Assembly (NCBI RefSeq): GCF_000002235.5
Contig: NW_022145606.1
Span: forward strand, 49,350,685-49,414,684
DNA: 64,000 nt
Direction: 5' to 3'
Source: Strongylocentrotus purpuratus
Taxonomy: Eukaryota; Echinodermata; Echinoidea; Camarodonta; Strongylocentrotidae
Shown: positions 11,421 to 22,379 of the stretch, in pieces
How the letters are laid out: each line of letters starts with the position of its first letter
Numbering within the stretch: position 1 is the first letter of the stretch
The notes under the pieces: model-generated
Database searches by the model: none
Seen by the model: the letters and a program-made list of their open reading frames with translations, nothing else
Told to the model about the DNA's origin: nothing
Position numbers and translations under genes: made by a program

Positions 11421-13940
11421 GAAAATCACAACTAATGTATCACTAGAAACTGGTAAGCTAACAGATGGCCATCGGACAAGTTTTTGGTCAACTACATATC
11501 ACGTGATTTATAAAAATACAAATACAATCACCTCCATAGCAGCTGGGATATACGAGAGATTCGCCGGAAAAATAACGATGTTTTAATGACGTCACTATAT
11601 GGACCAACACTGCCCAAGCAGACGACATCCCATAGAGAATGAACATAATTGCAAAGCTATTATTTCTCAAATTATAATGAGTTTAGTGTATATAAGTGTA
11701 ATGGCATGTCAAAGCATTCAAAAGGGGATATGACCCGATTCTGATAACTAAAATATTTTGCTTGTAAATACACAGGATAGGGGTTAATTAACAATCAAAG
11801 AAACCAGACTTTCAAATTGAAAAGCCCCGGAATGATATTAAGGACGGCATTTGTTCCCTCTTGAAACGCCGAACATACCCCGGTGTGTGCAGCTGAATAT
11901 ACAATGGCGTCTTTTTTTGTTTACAAGCGACAGATTCCCTTATTTTTGTATCGCTGCATTTGTCATCAAAATAAAACCATGCGCGGGGTTTAGAGTGAGG
12001 TAATAGATTATACATTTAGCCTGACGGTATTGAAGTAAGAGAAAGAACTCAAGAGAAGATGAAAACACAGGCACTGAAAATGTGTGAGATGTCGTGGGAC
12101 ATCGTCTGCTTGTGCAAATCATGTCCATACTGTGATCTCACACATCTCAGCAGCGTTCGGAGAGCTCTTCAGGTGCTATGCCGGGGCTGTATTTAAGCGT
12201 TTTTTAATTTATAATAATCATTACTTCTAATGTTTCCAAGCATTGCATTTTTATAACCTTGTCGAATCACAGTTTCAACTTTGCAATAATGAAAATAAAG
12301 TTAGTTTTTAAAATCAATGAATATCTACTTTAATACTTTTGAGATCGCCAGAACTCAGAGTTTTGCATTTAGGTTAGGGTCAAGGTAAAAATTGACCAAA
12401 AATTTGCAAGTTTTGAATGGTTATAAAAAAGGTTTTCCCACATATTGCTCCGATTGTCTCATTTTCGCTCGCTGGAACATTGCCAGCACAACGCACTGAC
12501 CTTTACCTCCTGGACGGATCATCGCCCAATTCCATTCACTATACGTTACGTACTAAAAGGCTGTATTGTCTGACCGTTCATGAATATTCATGTGTTTGCT
12601 TACCTCGGCAAAATGTTTGCTTTTACTAAATGGAAAAATGACAGTAGGGGGTTGGATGAAATGTACATAATGAACCAAGCAGAAGTGATCAATGATAATT
12701 CATGCTTCTTATCCTTCGTGTGCTTGAACTATAATCTTAAAATTGCTAGGCAGACTGAGTCCGAAGTTCGACATGTTTCACATGTGTATTATAGGCAACG
12801 ACGAGCTTGCAACCTATTTTGTTAAAATGACGGTGGGTGACCTTTCAAAAGTCAATGGGACATGAGGGCTCCAATGAAAGAGCAAGTAAGTCGGGGTGGA
12901 TGTGCTTTTCGTTAAAAAAAAAAAAAAAAATTGTTGTTGTTTAACGATTGTTTTGTGTACAATTCCATAGGCTATTAAACATGTATGGCTGCTGACTCTG
13001 ACGATAGGGGACGTTGTGAAATGAGACTAAACGGAGCTATATGTTTTTTTTTCATTTGTTCTCCCCTATGTTCTCACATTTCTTTAGTAATGGTCCCCCT
13101 GCATAGTTCCCCCACCTTAATCTTTTTCAGTTGGTTTATTTCACAGTTTGATTTTACCTCTGATGATCATGAGAGGTCAAATCCCAAATGGCTGCCAGTC
13201 CGCATAGCCTAATGTACAAACGCGGGTAACTTTTGAAACAAATAGTCCAGAAAACGTATAACTCTTAAGCTGCCACCCATACAATGCACCCAGTGCCACA
13301 GTGCTAATCCCTATTATGCCAGCCACAAATCCCCTGTATGCCAAGTTAATTTTAGGGTTGGTTCAAGTGCCTGTTTTTTAAATGTTTACTATGTTTAATC
13401 CACAATAACTTCTCATTCGTATGTTGTATAAACAAACATTGTACATGAAAGTTCTAAGAAATTTCACTTTCTTTCCATTGATACCAATATCATATCATGA
13501 ATGTGTAATTTTGCTGAGGTAAATAAGCACTATCAGTGAGTTGTCAAAATCAACCCGTTTCTTGCGATGGGGACGCATAGTGATGATATATGATATCCAA
13601 AACAAATCGCTAAATTACTCGAGAACATCCAATCTGACTGTGGTAGACGAAGACGCGTAATCGAAAGCCGATAATCTGATGCACGCGATGGTTCTTTCAA
13701 TATCTCTGCCATTATATATTATACATGTACATGTAACTCGTACCATTTAGATATTTCCTGGCAACAATTAATGTGTGTATTTCAATAACTCAACTCATTA
13801 TCTCAGTCCCCCCCCCCCAGCTTTGTTCTTCTGATTTTTCATTTAATATGTGTTCATTAGGTTCTGTTTGTTTCAGTACTATTATTATCTGCAATCAAAT
13901 AAGCATGCTGTTTGTCACTACTATCCTTTCCTTAGAGAAC
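11421..13940. other. No gene recognised
   Basis: AT-rich sequence with only short chance frames. It holds a poly(A) run at about 12917-12932, a poly(C) tract near 13808, and fragments of the dispersed repeat at 12335-12400 and 13135-13265. Confidence 0.55.
13135..13265 (+). repeat. Dispersed repeat, copy 2
   Basis: It shares the TTTACCTCTGATGATCATGA-type block and AAATAGTCCAGAAAACG with the copy at 11230. Confidence 0.6.
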
Positions 13941-14004
13941 TTTGAACTATGTTTTAATTATATGTATTCGTATTTTTGCATTCGATAATGTTAATATTAT
14001 TTTG

Positions 14005-14770
14005 ATGGAAGAAATAGAGAATGGCTCAATGTATATGACTCCTGAAGAATTTTTGAATCAAGATTTAACCAAAAGCAATGCTTTTTCATTGTTACATATA
14101 AATTGCAGAAGCCTGCCAAAACATTATGATGACATAACATCTGTACTCTCAACTCTAGAACACTCTTTTGGTCTTTTAGCATTTAGTGAAACATGGTTAG
14201 ATACTAAGGTAAGAAAGGAGTTTTATATTGAAGGCTATAATGTGGAGAGTAAATCCCGTAACGACAGGAGAGGAGGAGGAGTTGCATTTGCAATTAGGCA
14301 TGACATAAGGTACGTTGTACGCAATGACATTTCGGTCTTTAACCCTCTTTGTGAGAGTCTTTTTATAGAAGTTTTTAAGCCAGGTAAAAAATTATTATTG
14401 TTGGTGTTTTTATAGACCTCCAGATCAATCACAGGCTAATTTCATTGATATCATTAGGAACATCTTGTGCAAAGTGTACACAGAGAAAAGGGAGTGTATA
14501 ATTCTTGGAGATTTTAATTTTGACTTGATGAAACTAGATGTGCAAAACCTGTGTAATGAGTTGGTGGAACTTTTGTATTCATTTTGTTTTGCTCCTCTAA
14601 TTACAAAGCCAACAATAATAATAGATTCCACAGCAACCTTGATAGATAATATATTTACAAATAGTATTTACAATATTTTTTTCTGGTATATTGACCTTTG
14701 AAATATCTGATCATTTACCTATATTTGGAATTTTTGATTTTAAAGGTATTCATGAAGGACAACCAGCGGT
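14005..14770 (+). pseudogene. LINE endonuclease domain
   Basis: From ATG at 14005 the frame shows LLHINCRSL, the catalytic-type LLAFSETWL, and RGGGVAFAIRHDI, then changes frame near 14385 to continue as YRPPDQSQANFIDIIR and IILGDFNFDL. It shifts again near 14680 and ends in FEISDHLPIFG, the conserved SDH block. These are the N-to-C blocks of an APE-type LINE endonuclease. At least two frameshifts are visible. Confidence 0.85.
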
Positions 14771-14994
14771 ATACAAACATCAAATTAATGATATGAATGT
14801 CAACTGTTTTCTTAGAGATCTCTCTACAACTGATTTTACCTGTTTGCTTTCTGTTTATCATGAGGAGCCAAAGCTGATGTATGAGAAATTTATGGAAGTT
14901 TTTTTTTTGAGATCTATTGTACTTGTTTTCCACTCAAAAAAATCATTTATAAGAAAAATCATGAACCATGGGTTACTAAAGAACTGAAACGGAT

Positions 14995-15783
14995 GTGTTC
15001 AAGAAAAATTATCTTTATAAAAAGTACATTAAAAATCTTACTGAACTCCAAAAAGATTGTTACAACAAATTCCGTAATCTTTACACAAACCAAATTCATA
15101 GTTCCAAAAGAAATTATTATTTTTCAAAGTTTCGTACATTTAAAGGAAACATTAATAAAACTTGGAGAACTATTAATAATATTCTCCAGAGAAATAAATA
15201 TCAGAAAAATTCCTCTGTGTTTAAGTGTAACAATTCAGTTATAAGTGATTCTAAAGAAATTGCTGAGAGCTTTAATGTTTATTTTAAAGATGTTGGTCAT
15301 AAATTAGCTTGTATGAACAGGAACGTAACGAACATTAATTGTACCTCTTATTTAAATAGCAATTTTCCTCATACTGCATATTTCTTACCCATCACTGAAA
15401 AAGAAATAATTAATAATGCTCTATCTTTCAGAAATGGTAAAGCTCCTGGTTTTGACTCCATTGATTGTTCTGTAGTGAAAAAAGTTATTCATGTCATATG
15501 TAAACCGTTGTGCAATATTTTTAACTCATGTATTGAGCAAGGTGTTGTACCTGTTGACCCGAAAATTGCCAAAATTATTCCCATTCATGAAAAGGACCTA
15601 AAGATATATTCTCAAATTACAGACCCATTTCATTACTTCCACTCTTCTCTAAAATCTTTGAAAAATGCATCTATACCAGACTACACGGTTTTCTTGATAA
15701 ACATAGTATACTTTATAATAAGCAGTTTGGATTTAGGGCCAGGTATTCAACTGATCATGCTCTTTTAGATTTTTTAATACAAG
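14995..15783 (+). pseudogene. LINE reverse transcriptase, N-terminal part
   Basis: The frame at 14995-15600 reads through the linker (KRNYYFSKFRTFKGNINKTW) and RT blocks NGKAPGFDSID and PLCNIFNSCIEQGVVP. After a frameshift near 15600 the next frame gives NYRPISLLPLFSKIFEK and NKQFGFRARYSTDHALLDFL up to the MITE boundary. Family knowledge places these in RT motifs 0-3. Confidence 0.85.
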
Positions 15784-17133
15784 TAGGTATAGCAAACCAA
15801 AAATAATTACAACAAACACTTTTAATTTGATGGTTGCAAACGACCAAGCTTTATGAAAGCTTCAAAAAACAAAAAAACAGAATTGAAATCGGTCAATGCG
15901 TTGTGATTTTATACCATTTTTTCGATATCGCAAAATTACCGAAAAACCTGCCAGAAATGGTCAAATTGTCAAAAATATCATAATTCGACAAAGTTGACAA
16001 CTTAATTCATCACTTTCTTGGACACAAATAATAAATTAAATTATCAGACACTAAAATATCATCTTTTTGGTAAAAAAATACCAAAAAGAAAATTCATATA
16101 TCTATTACCGTTTTGAAAACAGAAGCCAACAAAATAAGTCATTTTTGCCATTTTTGCGAATCTGCAGATATAAAAAAATTGGGAAAATAACTAAGTCCAC
16201 CTAATTAATATGCGCATATGTAATCAAATCAAAACCGTACATGATACATTAGTGAAACCTATGTATATCAGACAGGTATGGAAATAAATTTCATTTGTAA
16301 TAAAATAAAATCATGAAGATTGATTAAATATGCAAATTAGGTCATTTCAGCTAATTATATATTCGCGCACTCATTATGCAAATTAGGAAAGTCAAACTGT
16401 TCATTTTTGGGGGCATTTTTTAAATCATATATTCATAGATCATATTTACAACAAATATTTACCTTAAATTCCTAATATTTTTGCAATGCCAATACAATAT
16501 GGCGATGGAATTTACTTGGATCACCGTCACAGCTATTTCCCCATGTGTTTCACAAATAATTTAGAAAATCCGATCATATGATAAGAATTTGTAGACTTTC
16601 AGCTACATCACAGTATATGTTTTTTTTTTAAAGATGTCAAATTCGAGGATTTATGAAGATTTTCCGAGATACCATTCAATCTTTGGGAATGATGGTAACC
16701 CTCTTGGCCATAACATTCCACAGGGACTGAATTTCAGAGAAAACCAATATTTGGTGATCTCAGTACAGTTGTGGCTACCTTGAGCGTAAATAACAAATTG
16801 ATTCAATGAGTGAAACACATGATGATATTGCATTTTTGTAGGAGCAGAATAGCAGCGCGAGTCAATGGGCGATCAGCGGGCCATGTCACACATGGCTGAA
16901 AAGACAATATTCTAATTCAATAATTAACATATTTCCCACATGCCTATAACAATGAAACTTCACAGAAATGTAGTTAAAGGTATGCTTGAAATATATGTGA
17001 AATAAAAATTTAAAAATATTGTTTAGTTTTTTTTTTAAATTTATTTACAAAAATTGCTATTTCTACCAACTGACTGCTGTTGTGTGTGTGTGTTCGCGGG
17101 GCAGACTGTTTGCACAGGCAGTGTGATCAACCT
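15784..17133 (+). mobile_element. 1.35 kb MITE, uninterrupted copy, in the LINE
   Basis: It begins TAGGTATAGC and ends TGATCAACCT, flanked by AATACAAG at 15776-15783 and 17134-17141. The LINE reading resumes directly after one copy of the duplication, so the boundaries are firm. The duplication is 8 bp, or 7 bp if the ends are taken as TAGG...CCTA. It is noncoding and AT-rich. The reverse complement matches the outer part of the composite at 27175-33177 almost throughout. An 8-bp duplication fits hAT or P-like elements; no transposase is present to decide. Confidence 0.9.
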
Positions 17134-18275
17134 AATACAAGTATCAAAGGCAATTGAAAACAAAGAAATCATTGTTGGTATATTTTTGGATTAAAAAAAA
17201 AACGTTTGATTCAATTAACCATGATATCCTCCGTTCAAAAATTTATTATTATGGAATTCGTGGTGTTACTCTTCAATTATTTCGCAGTTATCTAAATGAT
17301 CGCAAACAATTCACTGTTTTCAATTCTAAAAATTCAAGTTTATAATCAGTTTCCTGTGGTATTTCGCAGGGGTCAATTATAGGCCCACTGCTCTTCTTAA
17401 TTTATATAAATGATTTACATTCAGTTTCTCCCATTTTGAATTTTATACTGTTCGCGGACGATACAAATATATCTTATAAGCATAAAAATGTTGAATGCCT
17501 GACCAAAAATCTAAACACTGAGCTCTTAAAGGTTAGTGAGTGGATTAGCGCAAATAAACTGCAACTTAACTATGAAAAAACAATGTTATGTTATTTAACT
17601 TTCCAAAGACGTGTGCTAGTGAAGTAAAAATATATATGGATGGAAATCTGATTTAACATACGAGTTCAACCAAGTTCTTAGGCATTAATATTGATAAAGA
17701 TCTTAAGTGGAAAACACACGTCTATGAAGTTCTACGTAAAGTGTCTAGAACAATAGGAATTATGAGTAAACTGAGTAGACATCTTGCCAACAAAAATTCT
17801 CATAATGTTATACAACTCACTAATTTTGCCTTATATATCCTACTGTAACATTGTATGGGGTTTTTGTAAACAGCATTTACCTAATCGTATTTTCCTCCTA
17901 CAAAAAAGAGCAGTTCGTATAATTTGCCACAAGCCATTTTTAAGTCCAAGCAGACCTCTTTTCTTGAAACTGAATACTCTCCCAATATCATTATTACATG
18001 ATTTTCAACTCTCTATTTTTATGTATTCATATTATCATAACCTATTACCAGAAATGTTTTGTAATATATTTCAGAGCAATAACGATATTCATAGATATCA
18101 TACCAGGACTTCACCAGACTCTCGTGTAATATATGGTCATCCTTCATTTTCAAATAGTATCTTTTTATGCCAAGGACCCATTATTTGGAACAAACTACCC
18201 CCTAAACTTAAACAGTGTGCATATTTAAACAGTTTTAAGCATCATTTAAAACTTCACCTGATACAGCAAATTTGA
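17134..18275 (+). pseudogene. LINE reverse transcriptase, C-terminal part
   Basis: Resumes after the MITE with KTFDSINHDILRSKIYYYGI, then SCGISQGSIIGPLLFLIYIN, the catalytic block LFADDTNI (about 17448-17471), and WISANKLQLNYEKT. After a frameshift near 17625 the thumb region (LYNSLILPYISYCNIVWG, QKRAVRIIC) runs to the stop at 18275. One in-frame stop (about 17343) and at least one frameshift are visible, so it is inactive. Confidence 0.85.
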
Positions 18276-18534
18276 ATTTGACAAACGCAATTTTTATGTG
18301 TGTAATTACCATTGTAGTATTGTATTTTCCTTGTCCCTTTTTTTTTTGTGTGAACATTTTTAGGATCATCTACTTATAAGTTTTTGTAACTGTTTTGATG
18401 ATCCAACCACTTCGTAATTTCCTTTAGTGTATTTTCCATTTTAGTGGTTTATCTATGTTTGCAAGAAACTATTGTATTCTTTGCCTTTGTATGTGTTTAT
18501 GAAAGTGGTAAATGAATTCAATTCAATTCAATAG

Positions 18535-18725
18535 CGCTGCAAAAGCACTCAGCATGGTGCAATGGGCATGAACAATAACTGTTATTACATGTGCGTGCTA
18601 GCGTGCACAAAGCAGACAAGCGGTAGCTCGCTAGCATGAACGTAGCAATCAATCGATAGCGCGCTCGCGTGTACAAAGCACTTTGAACAATAGCGCGCTG
18701 GCAGTCTCATGGCAGGATTTGAGTT
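18535..18725 (+). repeat. Dispersed repeat shared with 28.80-28.96 kb
   Basis: CAATGGGCATGAACAATAAC, AACAATAGCGCG, and CTCATGGCAGG followed by GAGTTAA occur here and at about 28810-28955, in the same orientation. Confidence 0.7.
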
Positions 18726-18830
18726 AAGGTGTCATTTTCAACTAAATTGGGGGTGCCAATTCATTGAGTAATACTTTTGAGATCGCCAGATCGTAAGGGA
18801 TTGCAATAAGGTCAAGGTCAAGGTCATATT
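18715..18830 (+). repeat. Dispersed repeat, copy 3
   Basis: Matches the 11340-11400 and 12335-12400 blocks (AAGGTGTCATTT...ACTAAAT, ACTTTTGAGATCGCCAGA). Confidence 0.6.
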
Positions 18831-19130
18831 ATTATTATTAATTTTTGTTTAAAACTTTGCCTCAATGTTGACACTTAAGGAATCATTATTTTAAAAAATA
18901 ATACAAAGACCCATGTACCACCACTTTGACTATCCAGGGCCTAATTTAATAAAGCTGCTTATCGGCCGGTTCTGTGCTTAATATGATTTCCTACTTCATA
19001 GCACTGCTAAACGTAAGTACACGAAAATGCATTAGCCTAATGGGGCTTTCACATATACACTCCGGGGCCCGTACGGCGAGTAAAAACATATATTTTTGGG
19101 AATTTTCGGCCGGTGTCCGGCCGGTTGCCG

Positions 19131-19564
19131 TAAAGTTCCTACGGGCGCCGGGACAGTTTTTAAGCCCTACGGGCGCCGTGGTGCTGAGTTGGCTGCTCCC
19201 AATTCTCCCAGCGTTTTTATCTGACCGTTAGGCCGTAGACAGCCCGTAAAGGGCCCGTAGGGCACTTTACGGGTGCCATGTGGGCTCCGGACGGTGCCCG
19301 GACGGCCCCTCACGATTTTGGGTCAATTCTCATGACAAATCTTTACGTAAAGTTCCTAGGGGCGCCGGGACAGTTTTTAAGCCCTACGGGCGCCGTGGTG
19401 CTGAGTTGGCTGCTCCCAATTCTCCCGGCGTTTTTATCTGACCGTTAGGCCGTAGACAGCCCGTAAAGGGCCCGTAGGGCACCTTACGGGTGCCATGCAG
19501 GCTCCGGACGGTGCCCGGACGGGCCCCTCACGATTTTGGGGGTCAATTCTCATGACAAATCTTT
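19131..19564 (+). repeat. Recent 217-bp tandem duplication in the GC-rich MITE
   Basis: Two nearly identical copies start at TAAAGTTCCTA (19131 and 19348) and run to the CATGACAAATCTTTACG blocks. Only a few differences are visible, so the duplication is recent. Confidence 0.9.
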
Positions 19565-19778
19565 ACGGGCGCCTTGCGGTGCTCAAGTGTTCCGTACGTG
19601 TACCCTACGGCGCCCTCACGGCCCCCTCAAGAGCCCCGGGTGATATGCACAACAACAGGCGTCTGCCGTCCGGGAGCCATTTAAAATGAATATTGCCCGT
19701 GCGGGTCCCTTACGGCGGCATCTCGAAATGTACAACGCAGTTTTAAATACAGGAGGTGCGGATACCAGAGGACACATA

Positions 19779-20748
19779 CAGAGTGAGTCAGAAAAATGTC
19801 CCACTTTTTAAAAGTTGTATTGTTTGAAGTATGAATATTTAATCATGACTTTTATGATATGTCTTGATAGAGTTATCCTCCCACTACATTTAGGTACGCT
19901 TTTCATTTGAATCTCTGCATACATGACTGAACATCAGACAATCTTTACAAGACTGCCAGATCTCACTTGCGCCAAGTTGCTAGGTGAGGAATAAAATAAT
20001 ATTTTTAACAAAGACACCCAGTTTTTTTCAATTATCCAATTAGCCAGACAGACAAAAACACACAAACACACGCACACTCACACACACATGTACAGGCACA
20101 CGCACAAAAATGAGCATTCCATTCCCGACAAGGCCCACCCAAACTGTTACTTTTTGTCGGGAATTCTTCTTATCGTACGAAAAGTTGAGTGGCCGCTGTC
20201 CTCTTGGTGCGTATTGGCGGATGCTGTGCTTCATGATGATGATGATGATAATAATGATGATGATGATGATGAAGATTAAGATGATGACAATGATGATGAT
20301 GATGATGACGACATGATGGTGGTAGTGAATGTGTACAAAAGGGAAAGATTTTTAGGGTTATGCCACAAAACATTCAGCGATCTTGATAAAAATCAATGCT
20401 CAATCAGAAAAGGGGGTAATTATGAAACAATTGTCATCGTGTGTGTTCTGTGTTTGCGTGTGTGCGTGTGTATGTGTTGTGTGGGGGTGTGCGTGTGCGC
20501 GTGTCTGACTGTCTTTGTTCAAAGCACTGTTTTATTCCTCACCCAGTATATTGGCGCTAGTGAGATCTGGCAGTCTTGTAAAGATTGTCTGATATTCAGT
20601 TATGCATGCAGAGATTCAAATGAATATGGTACCTAAATGTACTGGGAGGATAACTCTATCAAGATATATCATGAAACCCATGATTAAATATTCATATTTC
20701 AAACAATACAACTTTAAAAAAGTGTGACAATTTTTCTGACTCACTCTG
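19779..20748. mobile_element. 970-bp fold-back MITE with TA target site (mariner-like ends)
   Basis: Starts CAGAGTGAGTCAGAAAAA and ends with its inverse, flanked by TA on both sides. The inverted repeats extend about 245 bp on each side. The middle holds CA/GT and GAT/ATG microsatellites (20045-20105, 20232-20312, 20440-20510). TA duplication and CAGxGTGxxTCA ends suit a Tc1/mariner-type element. The long arms could fold into one hairpin. Confidence 0.85.
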
Positions 20749-21394
20749 TAGTTCAGTCCACCGCACGGAACCCGGCCGGGCCCCGGCAGGGCACCTTCGG
20801 AGAGCCATCGGTACTCCTGCTCATCGGACGGAGCCCGTAACGTTACCGGCCGGCACCCTTGCGGGCGCCTTGCATTTCACTCGACCAATTTTCTCGGGGC
20901 ACCTCCCGGGCGCCGCAGAATATGTGACCCCACATGCCGTCGAAATGAAAATCGGACGGTTCCGGTACGGTCTCTAAATCCATGGCAAGCCGCCGGGTAG
21001 GGAAAATCGTACGGGGCCCGGTTTGTATGTGACCTAGGCATTACGCTGCTTACTGCACGAAAATGAATTTTGTAACAATGGAAATCCACCGTGGACGCGC
21101 AAGGTGGACGCCTTGTTTTCTTGCTAACCTGTGAGACCTTGCTAACCTGCTTAAGCACATTCTTCTGCTACAGTTATCACGAAAATTTGCTTACCGGTAA
21201 GCAGCTTTAAGATATTGGGCCCAGAAGACAAAAACAAACTATTCCAAATACGACCTAAAACGTGTTCATTACCACAGCTATATATATCCACATGAATTTA
21301 GCACTATCCGCAACTTATGAATATCCTAATGGTAACGATCAAAATCTAACAGTCTCCAGAACAATAGCACAATGCAGTACGTGCACTTGAGTGC

Positions 21395-22375
21395 AGCTTT
21401 GACATATTTGCAACGCCCAGTGGTGCATCCTTTCTTGCAGAAACAGTGGATTATTCATGGCACAATGTTGATGCCTCCGGGAGAGTGGTCCAGAGAGACT
21501 GCCACCCTGTTGTTTCGTTTGCCCAGCCCAAGTCAGATGGCTCTGGCATCTCTGGATTCTTGGCCAATATCTGGTTTCAACAGTTGGCCTGGTAGCAAGT
21601 GCGCTTGAGTGCTGCCTAGATTGGAGGAATTTTCTCCAGGTTTCTAGACTTCCTGTTTCCTGGCATCATTCACTATCATGCTCCCACTGGTTCGGTCGTA
21701 CATCAGCACCACAAATCGCTCTAGCTCTAACATTGATCCTTGACTAACCTCACTAGGCATGCACAGTAGTTCACTGAAGGAATCATTCACCGATCTGGGA
21801 AAGACTTCCAAGTTTCCCAGGCAGTCTTCTTTCCTCTGCCAGCGAATGCATAAACAGTGTTACACCCGGTGAACGCATGAAATAATGGGAGAGGCATACA
21901 CTGTGTCGGACTCATTGTGGCAGCCATTTCGTGAACAGCTATATGTACCGAAAGCTTGATCTGAAACCAAAAACGATCCTCAGCTCATCAGGAGCTGTCT
22001 TGCACTGCCAGTACAACCGCATCAGTACCAACAGTACGTACGGTTACCCTTTTACACCCTTTTTGCACAGTATCTGCCACATGCAGAAGTAGACGAGTGT
22101 CAGCCTCCTCGTGCGAGCATGGAGCAAGGCCTGCCAAGTGGGACTCAGCAGGAGAGCAGAGTACTCCACTTCCATCTACGTTGCATACAGTTCCTAGCCC
22201 TGTGGTAGAGGAAGCTAGATGAACGGCTTCGCCTTACAGGAAAACAAACAATTCGGTTTTGTTCTCATTGAGTGGAAGAAACTCCTTCCAGTTTTTTGGC
22301 AGCACAGTAGAAGTAGCCACCATTTTCCTGGTGCCCTTTCCCCTTTCCTGTTTTGTTGAGGCTTTCATGCTAGCA
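21395..22375 (-). pseudogene. XPG-nuclease transposon protein, C-terminal half (decayed)
   Basis: On the minus strand from 22375, successive frames give KASTKQERGKGTRKMV, LPKNWKEFLPLNENKTELF, CSHEEADTRLLLHVADTV, KRVTVRTVGTDAVVLAV, PLFHAFTGCNTVYAFAGRGK, LERFVVLMYDRTS and NDARKQ, ending near a Cys-rich CFCKKGCT. These are the ordered blocks of a widespread invertebrate/fish protein family with an XPG/FEN-like nuclease fold (EAD, TDTD, GCDT acidic motifs), which I associate with DNA transposons, perhaps Academ. Two key positions look changed (GTDA for DTDV, GCNT for GCDT). Several stops and frameshifts are present. The N-terminal piece lies at 26331-26990. Confidence 0.7.
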
Positions 22376-22379
22376 GGTA

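Larger units (their letters stand above)
13940..18532 (+). mobile_element. CR1/jockey-group LINE, decayed, split by a 1.35 kb MITE
   Basis: Endonuclease and reverse transcriptase coding pieces follow one another in the order expected for ORF2 of a CR1/jockey-like LINE: 14005-14770 endonuclease, 14995-15783 RT fingers/palm, 17134-18275 RT palm/thumb and C-terminus. The 3' end carries a short AATTC repeat at about 18513-18532, a typical LINE microsatellite tail. A MITE with target duplication interrupts the RT at 15784-17133. Several frameshifts scatter the frame, so the copy is old. No ORF1 is visible. Confidence 0.85.
19040..21041. mobile_element. GC-rich MITE with TA target site, holding a nested MITE
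   Basis: Left end TA|ATGGGGCTTTCACATATA and right end (inverse) TA|ATGCCTAGGTCACATACA, followed on both sides by a CCGGGCCCCGTACG-type block, form imperfect inverted repeats of about 35 bp. The interior is strongly GC-rich against AT-rich flanks and built of CCGTAGGG/CGTACGG words. Removing the nested 970 bp element leaves about 1.0 kb. No coding capacity. The ends resemble in design the element at 36954-37734. Confidence 0.7.

Noticed and set aside
15784-17133. An intron within the LINE
   Set aside because: It has inverted-type ends and a perfect 8-bp direct duplication rather than splice sites.
20170-20373. His/Met-rich short proteins
   Set aside because: These are translations of a GAT/CAT microsatellite in a MITE.
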